From Actinomycetales bacterium JB111 (GTDB lineage Bacteria; Actinomycetota; Actinomycetes; Actinomycetales; Actinomycetaceae), in the NCBI GenBank assembly GCA_900163555.1, contig FUHX01000077.1:1-64000 (forward strand): a stretch of 64,000 nt of DNA. Reading direction: 5' to 3'. The notes under the pieces are model-generated. The model saw only the letters and a list, made by a program, of their open reading frames with translations. It had not been told where the DNA came from and did not search any database. This document shows, piece after piece, positions 8,155-16,724 of this stretch. Position numbers and translations under genes: made by a program. Each line of letters begins with the position of its first letter. Position 1 is the first letter of the stretch.

Positions 8155-9189
8155 GTGACTCTTCAGCTCCGCCCCTGCGACGACGACGAGTATCGCCGGA
8201 TCACCGAGGCGGCCCCCATGCCGGTCGAGCAGACCGTCGAGTGGGACGCCTACGACGCCACCGTGCCGGGCCGCGCGCCCTGGGGCCGGCTCGCCGCCTG
8301 GGAGGGACGCGAGCCGGTCGCCGTGGTCTCGTTCAGCAAGGTCGCGGTCGGCGGCGGGATCAGCTGGCTGTGGGCGAAGTTCGGCCCCGTCTGGCTCGCC
8401 GAGCCCACGCCGGAGCGCGAGCGCGCCCTGCGCGACCAGCTGACCGCATCGCTGCGCCGGGTGGACCCGAGCATCGCCTTCGTCCGCCTGCACTCGCGCC
8501 ACGACGCCGACGACCTCGTCCCCGTCATGCAGGGCATCACGTTCGACTCGACCGTCATCGTCGACCTCACCGGGACGCCCGACGACGTCATGGCCCGCAT
8601 GAAGAAGCGCGGCCGGCGCGACGTCCGCAAGGCCGAGCGCGAGGAGACCCTGACCGTCACCGAGGACACCGGCCTGGACCGCGCGGCCTTCGACGAGCTG
8701 TACGCCCTGTTCCAGGAGACCGGCGAGCGCGCGGCGTTCGGCGTGCACTCCGCCGACCGCTACTTCGAGATGATGCGCCTGGTCGGCCCCGAGATCATGC
8801 GGCTGTTCGTGGTGCGCGATTCCGGCACCCCGGTCGCGTGGGCCCAGGTCAACGTCATCGGCTCCCACGCCACCTACTCGATCGGCGCGTCGGGCGCCGC
8901 CGCGCGGAACTCCGGGGCCCCGGACCTCCTTCAGTGGCAGATCATGCAGCGCCTGCAGGCCGAGGGCGTGACGAGCTACGACCTCGGTGGCGTGGGCTCC
9001 GAGGAGTTCGACTCCCTCGCCGGCCTCACGCTGTTCAAGACCAAGTTCCACCCCGACGTCGTCCCGGCGGCCGCCGCTCGCGACCTCCCGGTCCGTGGCC
9101 TCGTCTACCGCGCGCTGACGACCGGGCGTTCGCTCAAGCAGTCGCTCCGCCGTCGTCTCTCCGCCCTGCGCGGCCGGTCCTCCGACTGA
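8155..9189 (+). CDS. FemX-type peptidoglycan interpeptide-bridge aminoacyl transferase (paralogue)
   Basis: The 344-residue protein is alignable along its length with the divergent neighbour: LWAKFGPVWL (72-81), MKKRGRRDVRKA (149-160), APDLLQWQIMQRLQAEGV, and SYDLGGV followed by FKTKFH. It is expected to act at the cytoplasmic face, using aminoacyl-tRNA to extend the cross-bridge. GTG 8155 follows a GGAGG; a TAGCCT -10-like hexamer lies at 8103-8108, giving a leader of about 40 nt. Two divergent, non-identical copies suggest successive additions of different residues rather than redundancy (inference). Confidence 0.9.
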   Translation: MTLQLRPCDDDEYRRITEAAPMPVEQTVEWDAYDATVPGRAPWGRLAAWEGREPVAVVSFSKVAVGGGISWLWAKFGPVWLAEPTPERERALRDQLTASLRRVDPSIAFVRLHSRHDADDLVPVMQGITFDSTVIVDLTGTPDDVMARMKKRGRRDVRKAEREETLTVTEDTGLDRAAFDELYALFQETGERAAFGVHSADRYFEMMRLVGPEIMRLFVVRDSGTPVAWAQVNVIGSHATYSIGASGAAARNSGAPDLLQWQIMQRLQAEGVTSYDLGGVGSEEFDSLAGLTLFKTKFHPDVVPAAAARDLPVRGLVYRALTTGRSLKQSLRRRLSALRGRSSD

Positions 9190-9219
9190 TCGCGGCCGAC
9201 CGCTCGCGCGGCGCCCGGC

Positions 9220-10467
9220 TCAGAATCCCGTGTCGGTGGGACGCGGGTAGGTCTGCAGGAGTGCCTTGAGCTGGTTCGCGCCCGCCTGGGCGGCGTACAG
9301 CCGCCGCCTCACGTTCGAGTCGGCGCGGTACAGGAGCGGGTTGACGACCCCGCGCCGGCGGATGACCGCCCGGACCTCGCGCAGCAGCGCGCGGTCGCGC
9401 ACGTAGCGCCCGAGGACGACCCGCGGCACGAAGCCCATGACGCCCGTCCGGTCCGCGACCCTCGGCTCGAGGCGACGGTCCTCGACGACGTCGGCGACGA
9501 GCGCCTCCATGAGGTTGAGGCCGCCCACGTTGACGTAGTACCCGCCCCGCCCGGCCCGCGGGTTGACGTCGAACAGGACGCGTCGGCCGTCCCGCGGGTC
9601 GACCTTCACGTCCATGGAGAACAGCCCGGTCAGGCCGAGCCCCTCGACGATCCCCCGGGCGTCGGCGATGAGCTCGTCGTTCCGGGTCACGTAGATGATG
9701 CCCGCGTTGCCGATGAACCCGGGCTGGTGCAGGCCGATGAGCACGCGCCCGGTCGCCGCCATCGTCATGGTGCCGTGGGAGTCGACGTAGCCGTTGACCA
9801 CCCAGGTCGCCGTGTCGTCGCCCGGGACGAGCTCCTGCGCGAGGAACGAGCCGTCGAAGCCGGCGTCCCGCACCAGGCGGAGCACGTCGAGACCCTCCGC
9901 GGCCGTCGCCACCGGGTAGGCCTTCTTCCGCCCCGGGAAGAACAGGTTCGCGTAGGTCGTCCCGCCGTCGGACGGCTTGAGGATCATCGGGAGCGGCACC
10001 TCGGCGAGGCGCTCGCGCCAGGTGGCCTCGTCGTCGGGGATCGTGACCTCGACGCCGCGGGGCGTCGAGACGCCGACCGCGTCCGCGACGCGGGCGAGTC
10101 CCGCCTTGTCCGACGCCTCCCGGACGGTGTCCGAGGGCCCCACCCCCAGCGTGAACCGCTGCTCGAGGCGCTCCCGGTGCGCCAGCAGCATGTCGACGTC
10201 CTGGTCCATCGTGGGGACGAGGAGATGGGTGCGGCCCGGGTGGTCGTCGGCGTGCCGCTCGAGGGAGCCGAGGACGAGCTCGGTGTCGAGCGTGCCGCCC
10301 TTGCCGAGGTAGACCGGCTCGATGATCGAGGAGTTGTCGACGGGTCCGCGCGGCTGGTTGAGGACGACGGACGACGTCACGCCGTAGGCCTCGTGGAAGG
10401 AGCGGGCGATCGAGTACGTTCCGAGGTCGGCGCCGAGCACGACGGGCCGAAGAGCGTTGAGGGGCAC
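9220..10467 (-). CDS. ATP-grasp carboxylate-amine ligase (COG3919-like; possible peptidoglycan D-Asp/D-Glu ligase)
   Basis: The 415-residue ATP-grasp enzyme has an N-terminal VVLGADLGTYSIARSFHEAY (9-28) resembling the start of enterococcal D-aspartate ligase Aslfm and COG3919 carboligases. The ATP-grasp core shows PMILKPSDGGTTY, the VLFDVNPRAGRGGYY metal-binding segment (Asn in DVNPR) and GFIGNAGIIYV. It is convergent with and 30 bp from the second femX gene. From context it could add a D-acidic residue to the bridge started by the FemX enzymes. Start is GTG 10467; CACAGT lies 6 nt upstream, a possible weak leaderless -10. Ligase chemistry is likely; the substrate is inferred. Confidence 0.8.
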   Translation of the reverse strand: MPLNALRPVVLGADLGTYSIARSFHEAYGVTSSVVLNQPRGPVDNSSIIEPVYLGKGGTLDTELVLGSLERHADDHPGRTHLLVPTMDQDVDMLLAHRERLEQRFTLGVGPSDTVREASDKAGLARVADAVGVSTPRGVEVTIPDDEATWRERLAEVPLPMILKPSDGGTTYANLFFPGRKKAYPVATAAEGLDVLRLVRDAGFDGSFLAQELVPGDDTATWVVNGYVDSHGTMTMAATGRVLIGLHQPGFIGNAGIIYVTRNDELIADARGIVEGLGLTGLFSMDVKVDPRDGRRVLFDVNPRAGRGGYYVNVGGLNLMEALVADVVEDRRLEPRVADRTGVMGFVPRVVLGRYVRDRALLREVRAVIRRRGVVNPLLYRADSNVRRRLYAAQAGANQLKALLQTYPRPTDTGF

Positions 10468-10557
10468 GACGAAACTGTGCCATGACCGGGCGCCGATGTG
10501 ACATCTTGGGCCGCCGCCGCCATCGGCGCGCCGCCACGCCCTCGACGATCGTCCGCC

Positions 10558-10563
10558 TAGCCT
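10558..10563 (+). promoter_or_regulatory. Leaderless-type -10 (TAGCCT) of DUF3000 gene
   Basis: TAGCCT ends 6 nt before GTG 10570, the TANNNT spacing expected when transcription begins at the start codon. No Shine-Dalgarno is present upstream. Confidence 0.6.
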
Positions 10564-10569
10564 GAATCG

Positions 10570-11154
10570 GTGAGCGATTCACGTGAGGCGATTCCCGCGA
10601 GGTTCGAGCGGGCGTTGCTGTCGCTGCGCGAGCCGCGCCTGCGCCGGGAGGTCCACCTCGAGGAGGTGCCCGCCCCGTCCCGGCTCGCGCCCTTCACGGC
10701 CGCTCTCACCGCCGAGATCACCACCTCCCCCGGGGACCTGGACCCGGACGGCTTCCTCGGCCACGGCCGGTTCGTCATCCTCCACGACCCGGAGGGGCAG
10801 CCGGCCTGGGACGGCGACTTCCGGGTGGTCGTGCTCGCGCGCGCCGCGCTCGACCCGGAGATGGGTCAGGACCCGCTGCTCGGCGAGGTCGGGTGGTCCT
10901 GGCTGTACGAGTCGCTCACCAACCACCGTGCCGGCTTCCACCACCTCTCCGGCACCGTCACCCGCGTCCTGTCCGAGTCCTTCGGGGGCCTCGACCTCAC
11001 GTCCGGCGAGGTCGAGATCGAGGTCCGCGCCTCGTGGACCCCGACGTCGGAGGAGATCGGCGAGCACCTGGCCGCCTGGGCGGAGCTCGCCTGCACCGTG
11101 GCGGGCCTCGAACCGGTCCCGTCGGACGTCACCTCGCTGGGAAGGCGCCGATGA
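10570..11154 (+). CDS. DUF3000 family protein
   Basis: The 194-residue soluble protein matches the actinobacterial DUF3000 family, which usually sits directly upstream of the ribonuclease D/HRDC gene, as here. Conserved-looking segments are LDPDGFLGHGRFVILHD, GEVGWSWLYESL and SFGGLDLTSGEVEIEVRASW. No catalytic motif is recognisable and function is unknown. The start is GTG 10570, supported by a leaderless-type -10 6 nt upstream. Its stop overlaps the next start (ATGA at 11151-11154), so the two are translationally coupled. Confidence 0.88.
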   Translation: MSDSREAIPARFERALLSLREPRLRREVHLEEVPAPSRLAPFTAALTAEITTSPGDLDPDGFLGHGRFVILHDPEGQPAWDGDFRVVVLARAALDPEMGQDPLLGEVGWSWLYESLTNHRAGFHHLSGTVTRVLSESFGGLDLTSGEVEIEVRASWTPTSEEIGEHLAAWAELACTVAGLEPVPSDVTSLGRRR

Positions 11155-12389
11155 GCGCGGAACAGATCAACCAGGGCCCCGACGACGAGCGGGACCCCGA
11201 GCCCCTGACCGAGCCGTCGGGAGGCGTCCCCGGCATCGTCGACACGCCCGACGCCCTCGCGGCGGCCGCGCAGGAGCTGGCCTCGCACGGCGGGGTCGTG
11301 GCGGTCGACGCCGAGCGGGCCTCCGGCTTCCGTTACGGCCAGCGCGCCTTCCTCGTGCAGCTGCGCCGCGCCGACGGCGTCATCCACCTCATCGACCCCA
11401 TCGCCGTCCCCGACCTCACGCCGGTCGCCGAGGTCATCAACTCCCTCGAGTGGGTCCTGCACGCGGCCGACCAGGACCTGCCGTGCCTCCGCGAGCTCGA
11501 CCTCGGGCCCGCCGCCCTGTTCGACACGGAGCTCGCCGCACGCCTGCTCGGTCGCCCGCGGGTCGGCCTCGCCGCGGTCGTCGCCCACGAGCTGGGGTAC
11601 GCACTCGCCAAGGAGCATTCCGCCGCCGACTGGTCCGAGCGCCCCGTGCCCGAGGACTGGCGGCGGTACGCGGCGCTCGACGTCGAGCTGCTCGCGGCCG
11701 TGCGCGAGGCACAGGTCGTCGCCCTCGCCCAGTCGGGCCGGCTCGAGTGGGCCCTGCAGGAGTTCGAGCACGAGCGCACCGCGCCGCCCCCGCCGCCGAA
11801 GCCGGACCCGTGGCGCCGCACCTCGGGGCTGCAGGAGATCCGTCAGCCGCGGGGCCTCGCGGTCGCCCGCGCCGTCTTCGAGGCCCGGGAGCGGCTCGCC
11901 CAGGATCTCGACCGGGCCCCCGGCCGGGTGCTCCCGGCGGCCGCCATCGTGGCAGCGGCACGCGAGATGCCGAGCAGCGAGCAGGAGCTCGTGCGCCTGA
12001 AGGAGTTCTCCGGCAAGGGGACGCGGCGCAGGTCGGCGTACTGGTTCGCGGCCATCGACAAGGCGCTCCGGCTCGGTGACGACGAGCTCCCCTCACGGCG
12101 CCCCCCGCGCGACCCGTCGGCGCTCCCCCAGCCGCGGTCCTGGGGCGACGCGCGGCCGGACGCGGCCCTCCGCCTGGACGCCGTGCGCGCCGCGGTCCGG
12201 GAACGGGCCGAGGAGATCGGCCTCCCGCAGGAGAACCTCCTCTCGCCGCGCCTCCAGCGCCGCATCTCATGGGACGGGCCGACGCCGGCCCAGGCGACCT
12301 CGACGCTCGCCGAGCTGGGTGCCCGCCCGTGGCAGATCGAGCAGGTCGGCCCGCAGGTCGCGGCCGCCCTCGCCGACGCGCTTTCCTGA
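11151..12389 (+). CDS. Ribonuclease D-like 3'-5' exonuclease with HRDC domain
   Basis: The 412-residue protein has an N-terminal DEDD exonuclease domain with the first acidic pair in VVAVDAERA (about residue 46-54), a middle Asp in LHAADQDLPCL, and the final motif in WRRYAALDVELL. An HRDC domain follows at roughly 215-290 (ARAVFEARERLAQDLDRAPGR), and a helical C-terminus ends PWQIEQVGP, seen in actinobacterial homologues. It is probably involved in RNA 3' maturation or turnover. It overlaps DUF3000 by 4 bp. Confidence 0.9.
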   Translation: MSAEQINQGPDDERDPEPLTEPSGGVPGIVDTPDALAAAAQELASHGGVVAVDAERASGFRYGQRAFLVQLRRADGVIHLIDPIAVPDLTPVAEVINSLEWVLHAADQDLPCLRELDLGPAALFDTELAARLLGRPRVGLAAVVAHELGYALAKEHSAADWSERPVPEDWRRYAALDVELLAAVREAQVVALAQSGRLEWALQEFEHERTAPPPPPKPDPWRRTSGLQEIRQPRGLAVARAVFEARERLAQDLDRAPGRVLPAAAIVAAAREMPSSEQELVRLKEFSGKGTRRRSAYWFAAIDKALRLGDDELPSRRPPRDPSALPQPRSWGDARPDAALRLDAVRAAVRERAEEIGLPQENLLSPRLQRRISWDGPTPAQATSTLAELGARPWQIEQVGPQVAAALADALS

Positions 12390-12538
12390 CCCGACCACGG
12401 GGCCTTGTCCGGCGCGCATTCCTTCCCTCGCACTCGGTCGCGCCCCGCCGGTCGGCCGCGACGCCGAAGTATCCGCTACCGTGAGTCGCACGAACTTCTC
12501 ACCGGCTTCGGCCGTGACCCGACGCTGAAGGAATCCAC

Positions 12539-14605
12539 GTGCCACAGACCCTCGAATCACCCGAGCGCGCGCTCGTCGTCAGCCGCGACGACCGCCCCTC
12601 ACCCATCGGCACGATCGCCGTGCTCACGCTGTCGGCTCCGTCGCCCGGCCGCCCGACCACGATCGGGGACCTCGGGCTCGGCCGCCTGCGCTCCGCCGTC
12701 GACGAGGTGGCCGCCGACGCGGCGGAGGGCAGGGTGGTCGCCCTCGTCCTCACGGGCACCGAGCGCAGCTTCCTCGCGGGCGCCGACCTCGACCTCCTCG
12801 CGGCCGCCGAGTCGCGCGAGGCGATGATGCCGCTGGCGCGGGCCGGGCACGACGTCGTCTCCGCCATCCGCGGCCTGGCAGTCCCCACGATGGCGCACCT
12901 GACCGGCGCGACCCTCGGCGGCGGCTACGAGATCGCCCTCGCAACCGGGTGGCGGGTCGCCTCCCGGGACGTGCGCGCGATCGGGCTGCCGGAGACCTCG
13001 CTGGCGATCCTGCCGGGCTGGGGCGGCTGCACCCTGCTCCCCCGGCTCGTCGGGCCGGAGCAGGCCGCCACGGTCATCCTCGACCTGCCGGCGAAGGACC
13101 GCACCCTGCGGGCGACCGACGCCCTCGCGGCCGGCCTCGTCGACGGCGTCGTGGACGCCGGGGACGACCTCGGGCTCGCGGCGGCCATCGACCTGTTTGC
13201 CACCGCGATCACGGCCGGGACCGTCACCGCCGCCCCGAACGGCGGGCGGCCCGACGCCGACCTCTCGCAGGCCACGACAGCTCTTGCTCGGCGCCGCACG
13301 GCGGTCGTCCGGGCCGCCGCCACCGGCAACCCTGCCCCGCTGCGCGCCTGGGAGCTGCTCGAGCAGACCGGCCGTCTCTCCGTCGAGGAGTCGTTCGCGA
13401 TCGAGGACGAGGCGCTCACCGATCTCGCCACGGGCGACGCGTGCCGCACCTCGATCTACGCCGCCGGGATCCTCCGCAAGGCCCGCTCGGTGGCCCGGAA
13501 GGACGCCGGGTCGCCCGCCGCGCGCCCCGTCGAGACGGTCGGCGTCATCGGCGCGGGGCTCATGGCGGCCCAGCTCGCCCTGCTGCTCGCGCGCACGCTG
13601 AGCACCCCGGTGGTCATGCGGGACCTCGACGAGGAGCGCACCGCGGCCGGGCTGGCCGCCGTCGCGAAGGCGCTGGCCGCCGACGTCGAGGCGGGCCGCC
13701 TGACCCAGGAGAAGGCCGACGCCGTCTCCGCGCTCGTCACGGCCACCACGGACCTGGCGGACCTCGCCGGCGCCGACCTCGTCGTCGAGGCGGTCTCCGA
13801 GCGCCTCGACATCAAGAAGGCCGTCTTCGCCGAGGTCGAGGGGGTCGTCCGGGCGGACACCGTCCTCGCGACCAACACCTCCGCGCTCTCGGTGACGGCG
13901 ATGGCCGAGGACCTCGCCCACCCCGAGCGGGTGGTCGGCCTGCACTTCTTCAACCCCGTCGCCCGCATGCCCCTGGTCGAGGTGGTGCGCACCGCCGCCA
14001 CCGACGACGCCACGCACGCGACCGCTCGTGCCGTCGCCGGGCGGGCCGGGAAGATCGCGGTCGACGTCCGGGACGCCCCGGGCTTCGTCGTCAACCGCCT
14101 CCTGCTCCGGCTTCTCGCGGAGGTCCTGGGGGCCGCCGAGGACGGCACGTCCGTCTCGGTCGTGGACCGGGCCCTGGATCCCATGGGCCTGCCGATGCGC
14201 CCGTTCGCCCTCCTCGACCTCGTGGGTCCCGCGGTGGCCGAGCACGCCCTGGACGCCCTGCGGGACGGCCTGGACGGCCGCTACCCGGTCTCCCCCGCGC
14301 TGTCCTCCCTCGCGAGGGACGGGGCCCGGGCCACGACGGCGGACGGCCGGCTCGCGCCCGACCTCGCCGCCCGGTTCGGCCAGGGGTCGCCGGACGGGCC
14401 GACGTCGGACACCCACCCGCTGACCGAGGCCGGGGTCCTCGACCGCGTGGTCGCGGCGCTCGGCGAGGAGACCCGCCTGGTCCTCGCGGAGGGCATCGTC
14501 GCCGACGAGTCGGACGTCAACCTGGCCATGATCCTCGGGGCCGGCTTCCCGCGGCACCGGGGCGGGCTGACCCCCTACCTCCGCAACATGGGCGAGATGC
14601 GCTGA
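12539..14605 (+). CDS. fadB: Fatty-acid oxidation bifunctional enzyme: enoyl-CoA hydratase / 3-hydroxyacyl-CoA dehydrogenase
   Basis: The 688-residue multidomain beta-oxidation enzyme has an N-terminal crotonase domain with FLAGADLDLLAAAES (oxyanion-hole region, about 78-92) and GATLGGGYEIALA (122-134). An NAD-binding Rossmann motif VGVIGAGLMAAQLALLLAR lies near 335-353, the dehydrogenase catalytic region is HFFNPVARMPLVEV (His about 463), and a C-terminal 3HCDH repeat follows. It hydrates trans-2-enoyl-CoA and oxidises the product. The start is GTG 12539 with AAGGAA upstream; TACCGT at 12477-12482 may be the -10. Unlike most relatives I know, no acetyl-CoA acyltransferase gene precedes it; only 149 bp separate it from the HRDC gene. 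Confidence 0.92.
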   Translation: MPQTLESPERALVVSRDDRPSPIGTIAVLTLSAPSPGRPTTIGDLGLGRLRSAVDEVAADAAEGRVVALVLTGTERSFLAGADLDLLAAAESREAMMPLARAGHDVVSAIRGLAVPTMAHLTGATLGGGYEIALATGWRVASRDVRAIGLPETSLAILPGWGGCTLLPRLVGPEQAATVILDLPAKDRTLRATDALAAGLVDGVVDAGDDLGLAAAIDLFATAITAGTVTAAPNGGRPDADLSQATTALARRRTAVVRAAATGNPAPLRAWELLEQTGRLSVEESFAIEDEALTDLATGDACRTSIYAAGILRKARSVARKDAGSPAARPVETVGVIGAGLMAAQLALLLARTLSTPVVMRDLDEERTAAGLAAVAKALAADVEAGRLTQEKADAVSALVTATTDLADLAGADLVVEAVSERLDIKKAVFAEVEGVVRADTVLATNTSALSVTAMAEDLAHPERVVGLHFFNPVARMPLVEVVRTAATDDATHATARAVAGRAGKIAVDVRDAPGFVVNRLLLRLLAEVLGAAEDGTSVSVVDRALDPMGLPMRPFALLDLVGPAVAEHALDALRDGLDGRYPVSPALSSLARDGARATTADGRLAPDLAARFGQGSPDGPTSDTHPLTEAGVLDRVVAALGEETRLVLAEGIVADESDVNLAMILGAGFPRHRGGLTPYLRNMGEMR

Positions 14606-14623
14606 GCAGCGCCCCACGGGCAT

Positions 14624-14662
14624 GACGACGGGCCGGCCGCGGGAAGCGGCCGGCCCGTCGTC
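14624..14662. terminator. 17-bp perfect hairpin between convergent fadB and dxs
   Basis: The arms 14624-14640 and 14646-14662 are perfectly complementary with a 5-nt loop. They are placed exactly in the gap between two convergent genes, so this probably serves as a bidirectional terminator. There is no U-run, which is common for actinobacterial L-shaped terminators. Confidence 0.85.
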
Positions 14663-14684
14663 CTGTGCGTGGGACCAGGCGAGA

Positions 14685-16610
14685 TCAGCCGAGGTCGCCG
14701 GCCACTGGGTGGTCCTCGCGGCTCCGGCCCTGGGCCGCGACCCGCTCCGCCACCGAGCGGGCGATGTCCTGCGCCCGCAGGTGCGCGGCCTCGACGATCT
14801 GGCCGCGGCTGGCGTGGTCGAGGAACTCGGTGCGCAGCCCGTGGCAGCGGACCGGGACGTCGACGTCGGCACGGGCGAGGGCGTCGCGCACGGCCGAACC
14901 GATGCCGCCGTCGGCGATCCCGTCCTCGATCGTGACCACGAGGTCCGCGCGGCCCGCCAGCTCGACGAGGCCGTCGGCGACGGGGAGCACCCAGCGCGGA
15001 TCGATCGCGAGCGATCCGATACCCTGCGCCGACAGCGCGTCCGCGACGCCGACGGCGGTGTGCGCCATCGATCCCACGCCGACGATGAGGACCCGCGGTC
15101 CGGACTCGCCCGAGCCGTCGTGCTCGGCGAGGACGTCGACACCGTTCTCCGTGCGCAGCGCGGGCAGCGCGTCGGCCACGGAGCCCTTCGGGTACCGCAG
15201 GACCGTCGGCCCGTCGTCGACCTCGACGGCCTCGCGCAGCGCGAGCCGGAGGGTCGCCTCGTCCCGGGGCGCGGCCAGACGCAGGCCCGGCACGCTGCGC
15301 AGCAGCGCCAGGTCCCACATGCCGTTGTGGGAGGCGCCGTCGTCGCCGGTGATGCCGGCGCGGTCGAGGACCAGCGTGACCCCGGCCCGGTGCAGGGCGG
15401 CGTCCATGAGGAGCTGGTCGTAGGCGCGGTTGAGGAAGGTCGCGTACAGGGCGACCACGGGGTGCAGGCCGGCGAAGGCCATGCCCGCGGCCGACGTGAG
15501 CGCGTGCTGCTCGGCGATCCCGACGTCGAACACGCGGTCCGGCATCTCCTCGGCGAGCGGGGCGAGGCCGACCGGGGCGAGCATCGCGGCGGTCACGCCG
15601 ACGACGTCCTCGCGCACCCGGGCGATCGACACGATCTCGTCCGCGAAGACGGCCGTGTACCCGAAGCGCGACGGCGAGACCGGCAGGCCGGTCTCGGGGT
15701 GGATCTTCCCGACGGCGTGGAAGTGGTCGGCGATGTCCTCCTCGGCCGGCTGGTAGCCGCGTCCCTTCTCGGTCTGGACGTGCACGACCACGGGGGCGCC
15801 GAACTCCTTCGCCCGCTGCAGCGCGGCGGTGACCTCCGCGATGTCGTGCCCGTCGATCGGGCCGAGGTACTTCAGCCCGAGGGACCCGAACACGCCTGCG
15901 TTGGGCACGACCGCGTCCTTGATCCCGGCCTTCACCGCGTGGAGCGCCTCGTAGGTCAGGCGGCCCGGCATGCCGGCGCGGCGGAGCTGGTCGCGCCCCC
16001 AGCCGAGCACCCTCTCGTAGTTCGGCGCCGTGCGGAGCCCGTCGAAGTGCTGCGCGAGCCCGCCGATGGTGGGCGCGTAGGAGCGGCCGTTGTCGTTGAG
16101 CACGACCACGAGCGGACGGTCGGGGCCGCCCGAGATGTTGTTCAGCGCCTCCCAGGCCATGCCGCCCGTGAGCGCGCCGTCCCCGATGACGGCGACGACG
16201 GACCGGTCGTCGCCCGTCACGCGGTTGGCCCGGGAGATGCCCTCCGCCCAGGACAGCGCCGTGGAGGCGTGCGAGTTCTCGACCACGTCGTGGTCCGACT
16301 CGGCGCGGGACGGGTAGCCGGACAGGCCGCCGCGCGTGCGCAGTCCGGAGAAGTCCTGGCGCCCCGTGAGGATCTTGTGCACGTAGCTCTGGTGGCCGGT
16401 GTCGAAGACGAACGTGTCGTTCGGCGAGTCGAACACGAGGTGCATCGCGATCGTCAGCTCGACGACGCCGAGGTTCGGCCCGAGGTGACCACCGGTCTTC
16501 GAGACGGAGTCGACGAGGAACTGGCGGATCTCCGCTGCGAGATCATCCAGCTGGGCGGGGCTCAGCCGCCGCAGATCGCTCGGCCGATGGATCGACTCCA
16601 ACATTCCCAT
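14685..16610 (-). CDS. dxs: 1-deoxy-D-xylulose-5-phosphate synthase
   Basis: The 641-residue thiamine-diphosphate enzyme condenses pyruvate and glyceraldehyde-3-phosphate, the first step of the MEP isoprenoid pathway. Seen are the N-terminal [21 protein letters not shown] region, TPP/metal motif [17 protein letters not shown] (about 150-166), [11 protein letters not shown], the catalytic Glu region [17 protein letters not shown], and RYPKGS in the transketolase C-domain. Length is normal for the family. ATG 16610 has a GGAGAG ribosome-binding sequence. It faces fadB across a strong hairpin and is divergent from the S9 peptidase gene. Confidence 0.97.
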   Translation of the reverse strand: MGMLESIHRPSDLRRLSPAQLDDLAAEIRQFLVDSVSKTGGHLGPNLGVVELTIAMHLVFDSPNDTFVFDTGHQSYVHKILTGRQDFSGLRTRGGLSGYPSRAESDHDVVENSHASTALSWAEGISRANRVTGDDRSVVAVIGDGALTGGMAWEALNNISGGPDRPLVVVLNDNGRSYAPTIGGLAQHFDGLRTAPNYERVLGWGRDQLRRAGMPGRLTYEALHAVKAGIKDAVVPNAGVFGSLGLKYLGPIDGHDIAEVTAALQRAKEFGAPVVVHVQTEKGRGYQPAEEDIADHFHAVGKIHPETGLPVSPSRFGYTAVFADEIVSIARVREDVVGVTAAMLAPVGLAPLAEEMPDRVFDVGIAEQHALTSAAGMAFAGLHPVVALYATFLNRAYDQLLMDAALHRAGVTLVLDRAGITGDDGASHNGMWDLALLRSVPGLRLAAPRDEATLRLALREAVEVDDGPTVLRYPKGSVADALPALRTENGVDVLAEHDGSGESGPRVLIVGVGSMAHTAVGVADALSAQGIGSLAIDPRWVLPVADGLVELAGRADLVVTIEDGIADGGIGSAVRDALARADVDVPVRCHGLRTEFLDHASRGQIVEAAHLRAQDIARSVAERVAAQGRSREDHPVAGDLG

Positions 16611-16712
16611 CGCACTCTCCTCGCACCTGGTTCGATCGTCATGCCCTGTTCCCACTGTAGGCGCGCACGCGCCCGACGCATCCCGGCGCCCCGTGAATCG
16701 CGGCACCCAGCG

Positions 16713-16718
16713 TAGCCT
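16713..16718 (+). promoter_or_regulatory. Leaderless-type -10 (TAGCCT) of S9 peptidase gene
   Basis: TAGCCT ends 6 nt before ATG 16725 and no Shine-Dalgarno lies between, consistent with a leaderless transcript. Confidence 0.6.
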
Positions 16719-16724
16719 TGGCGG

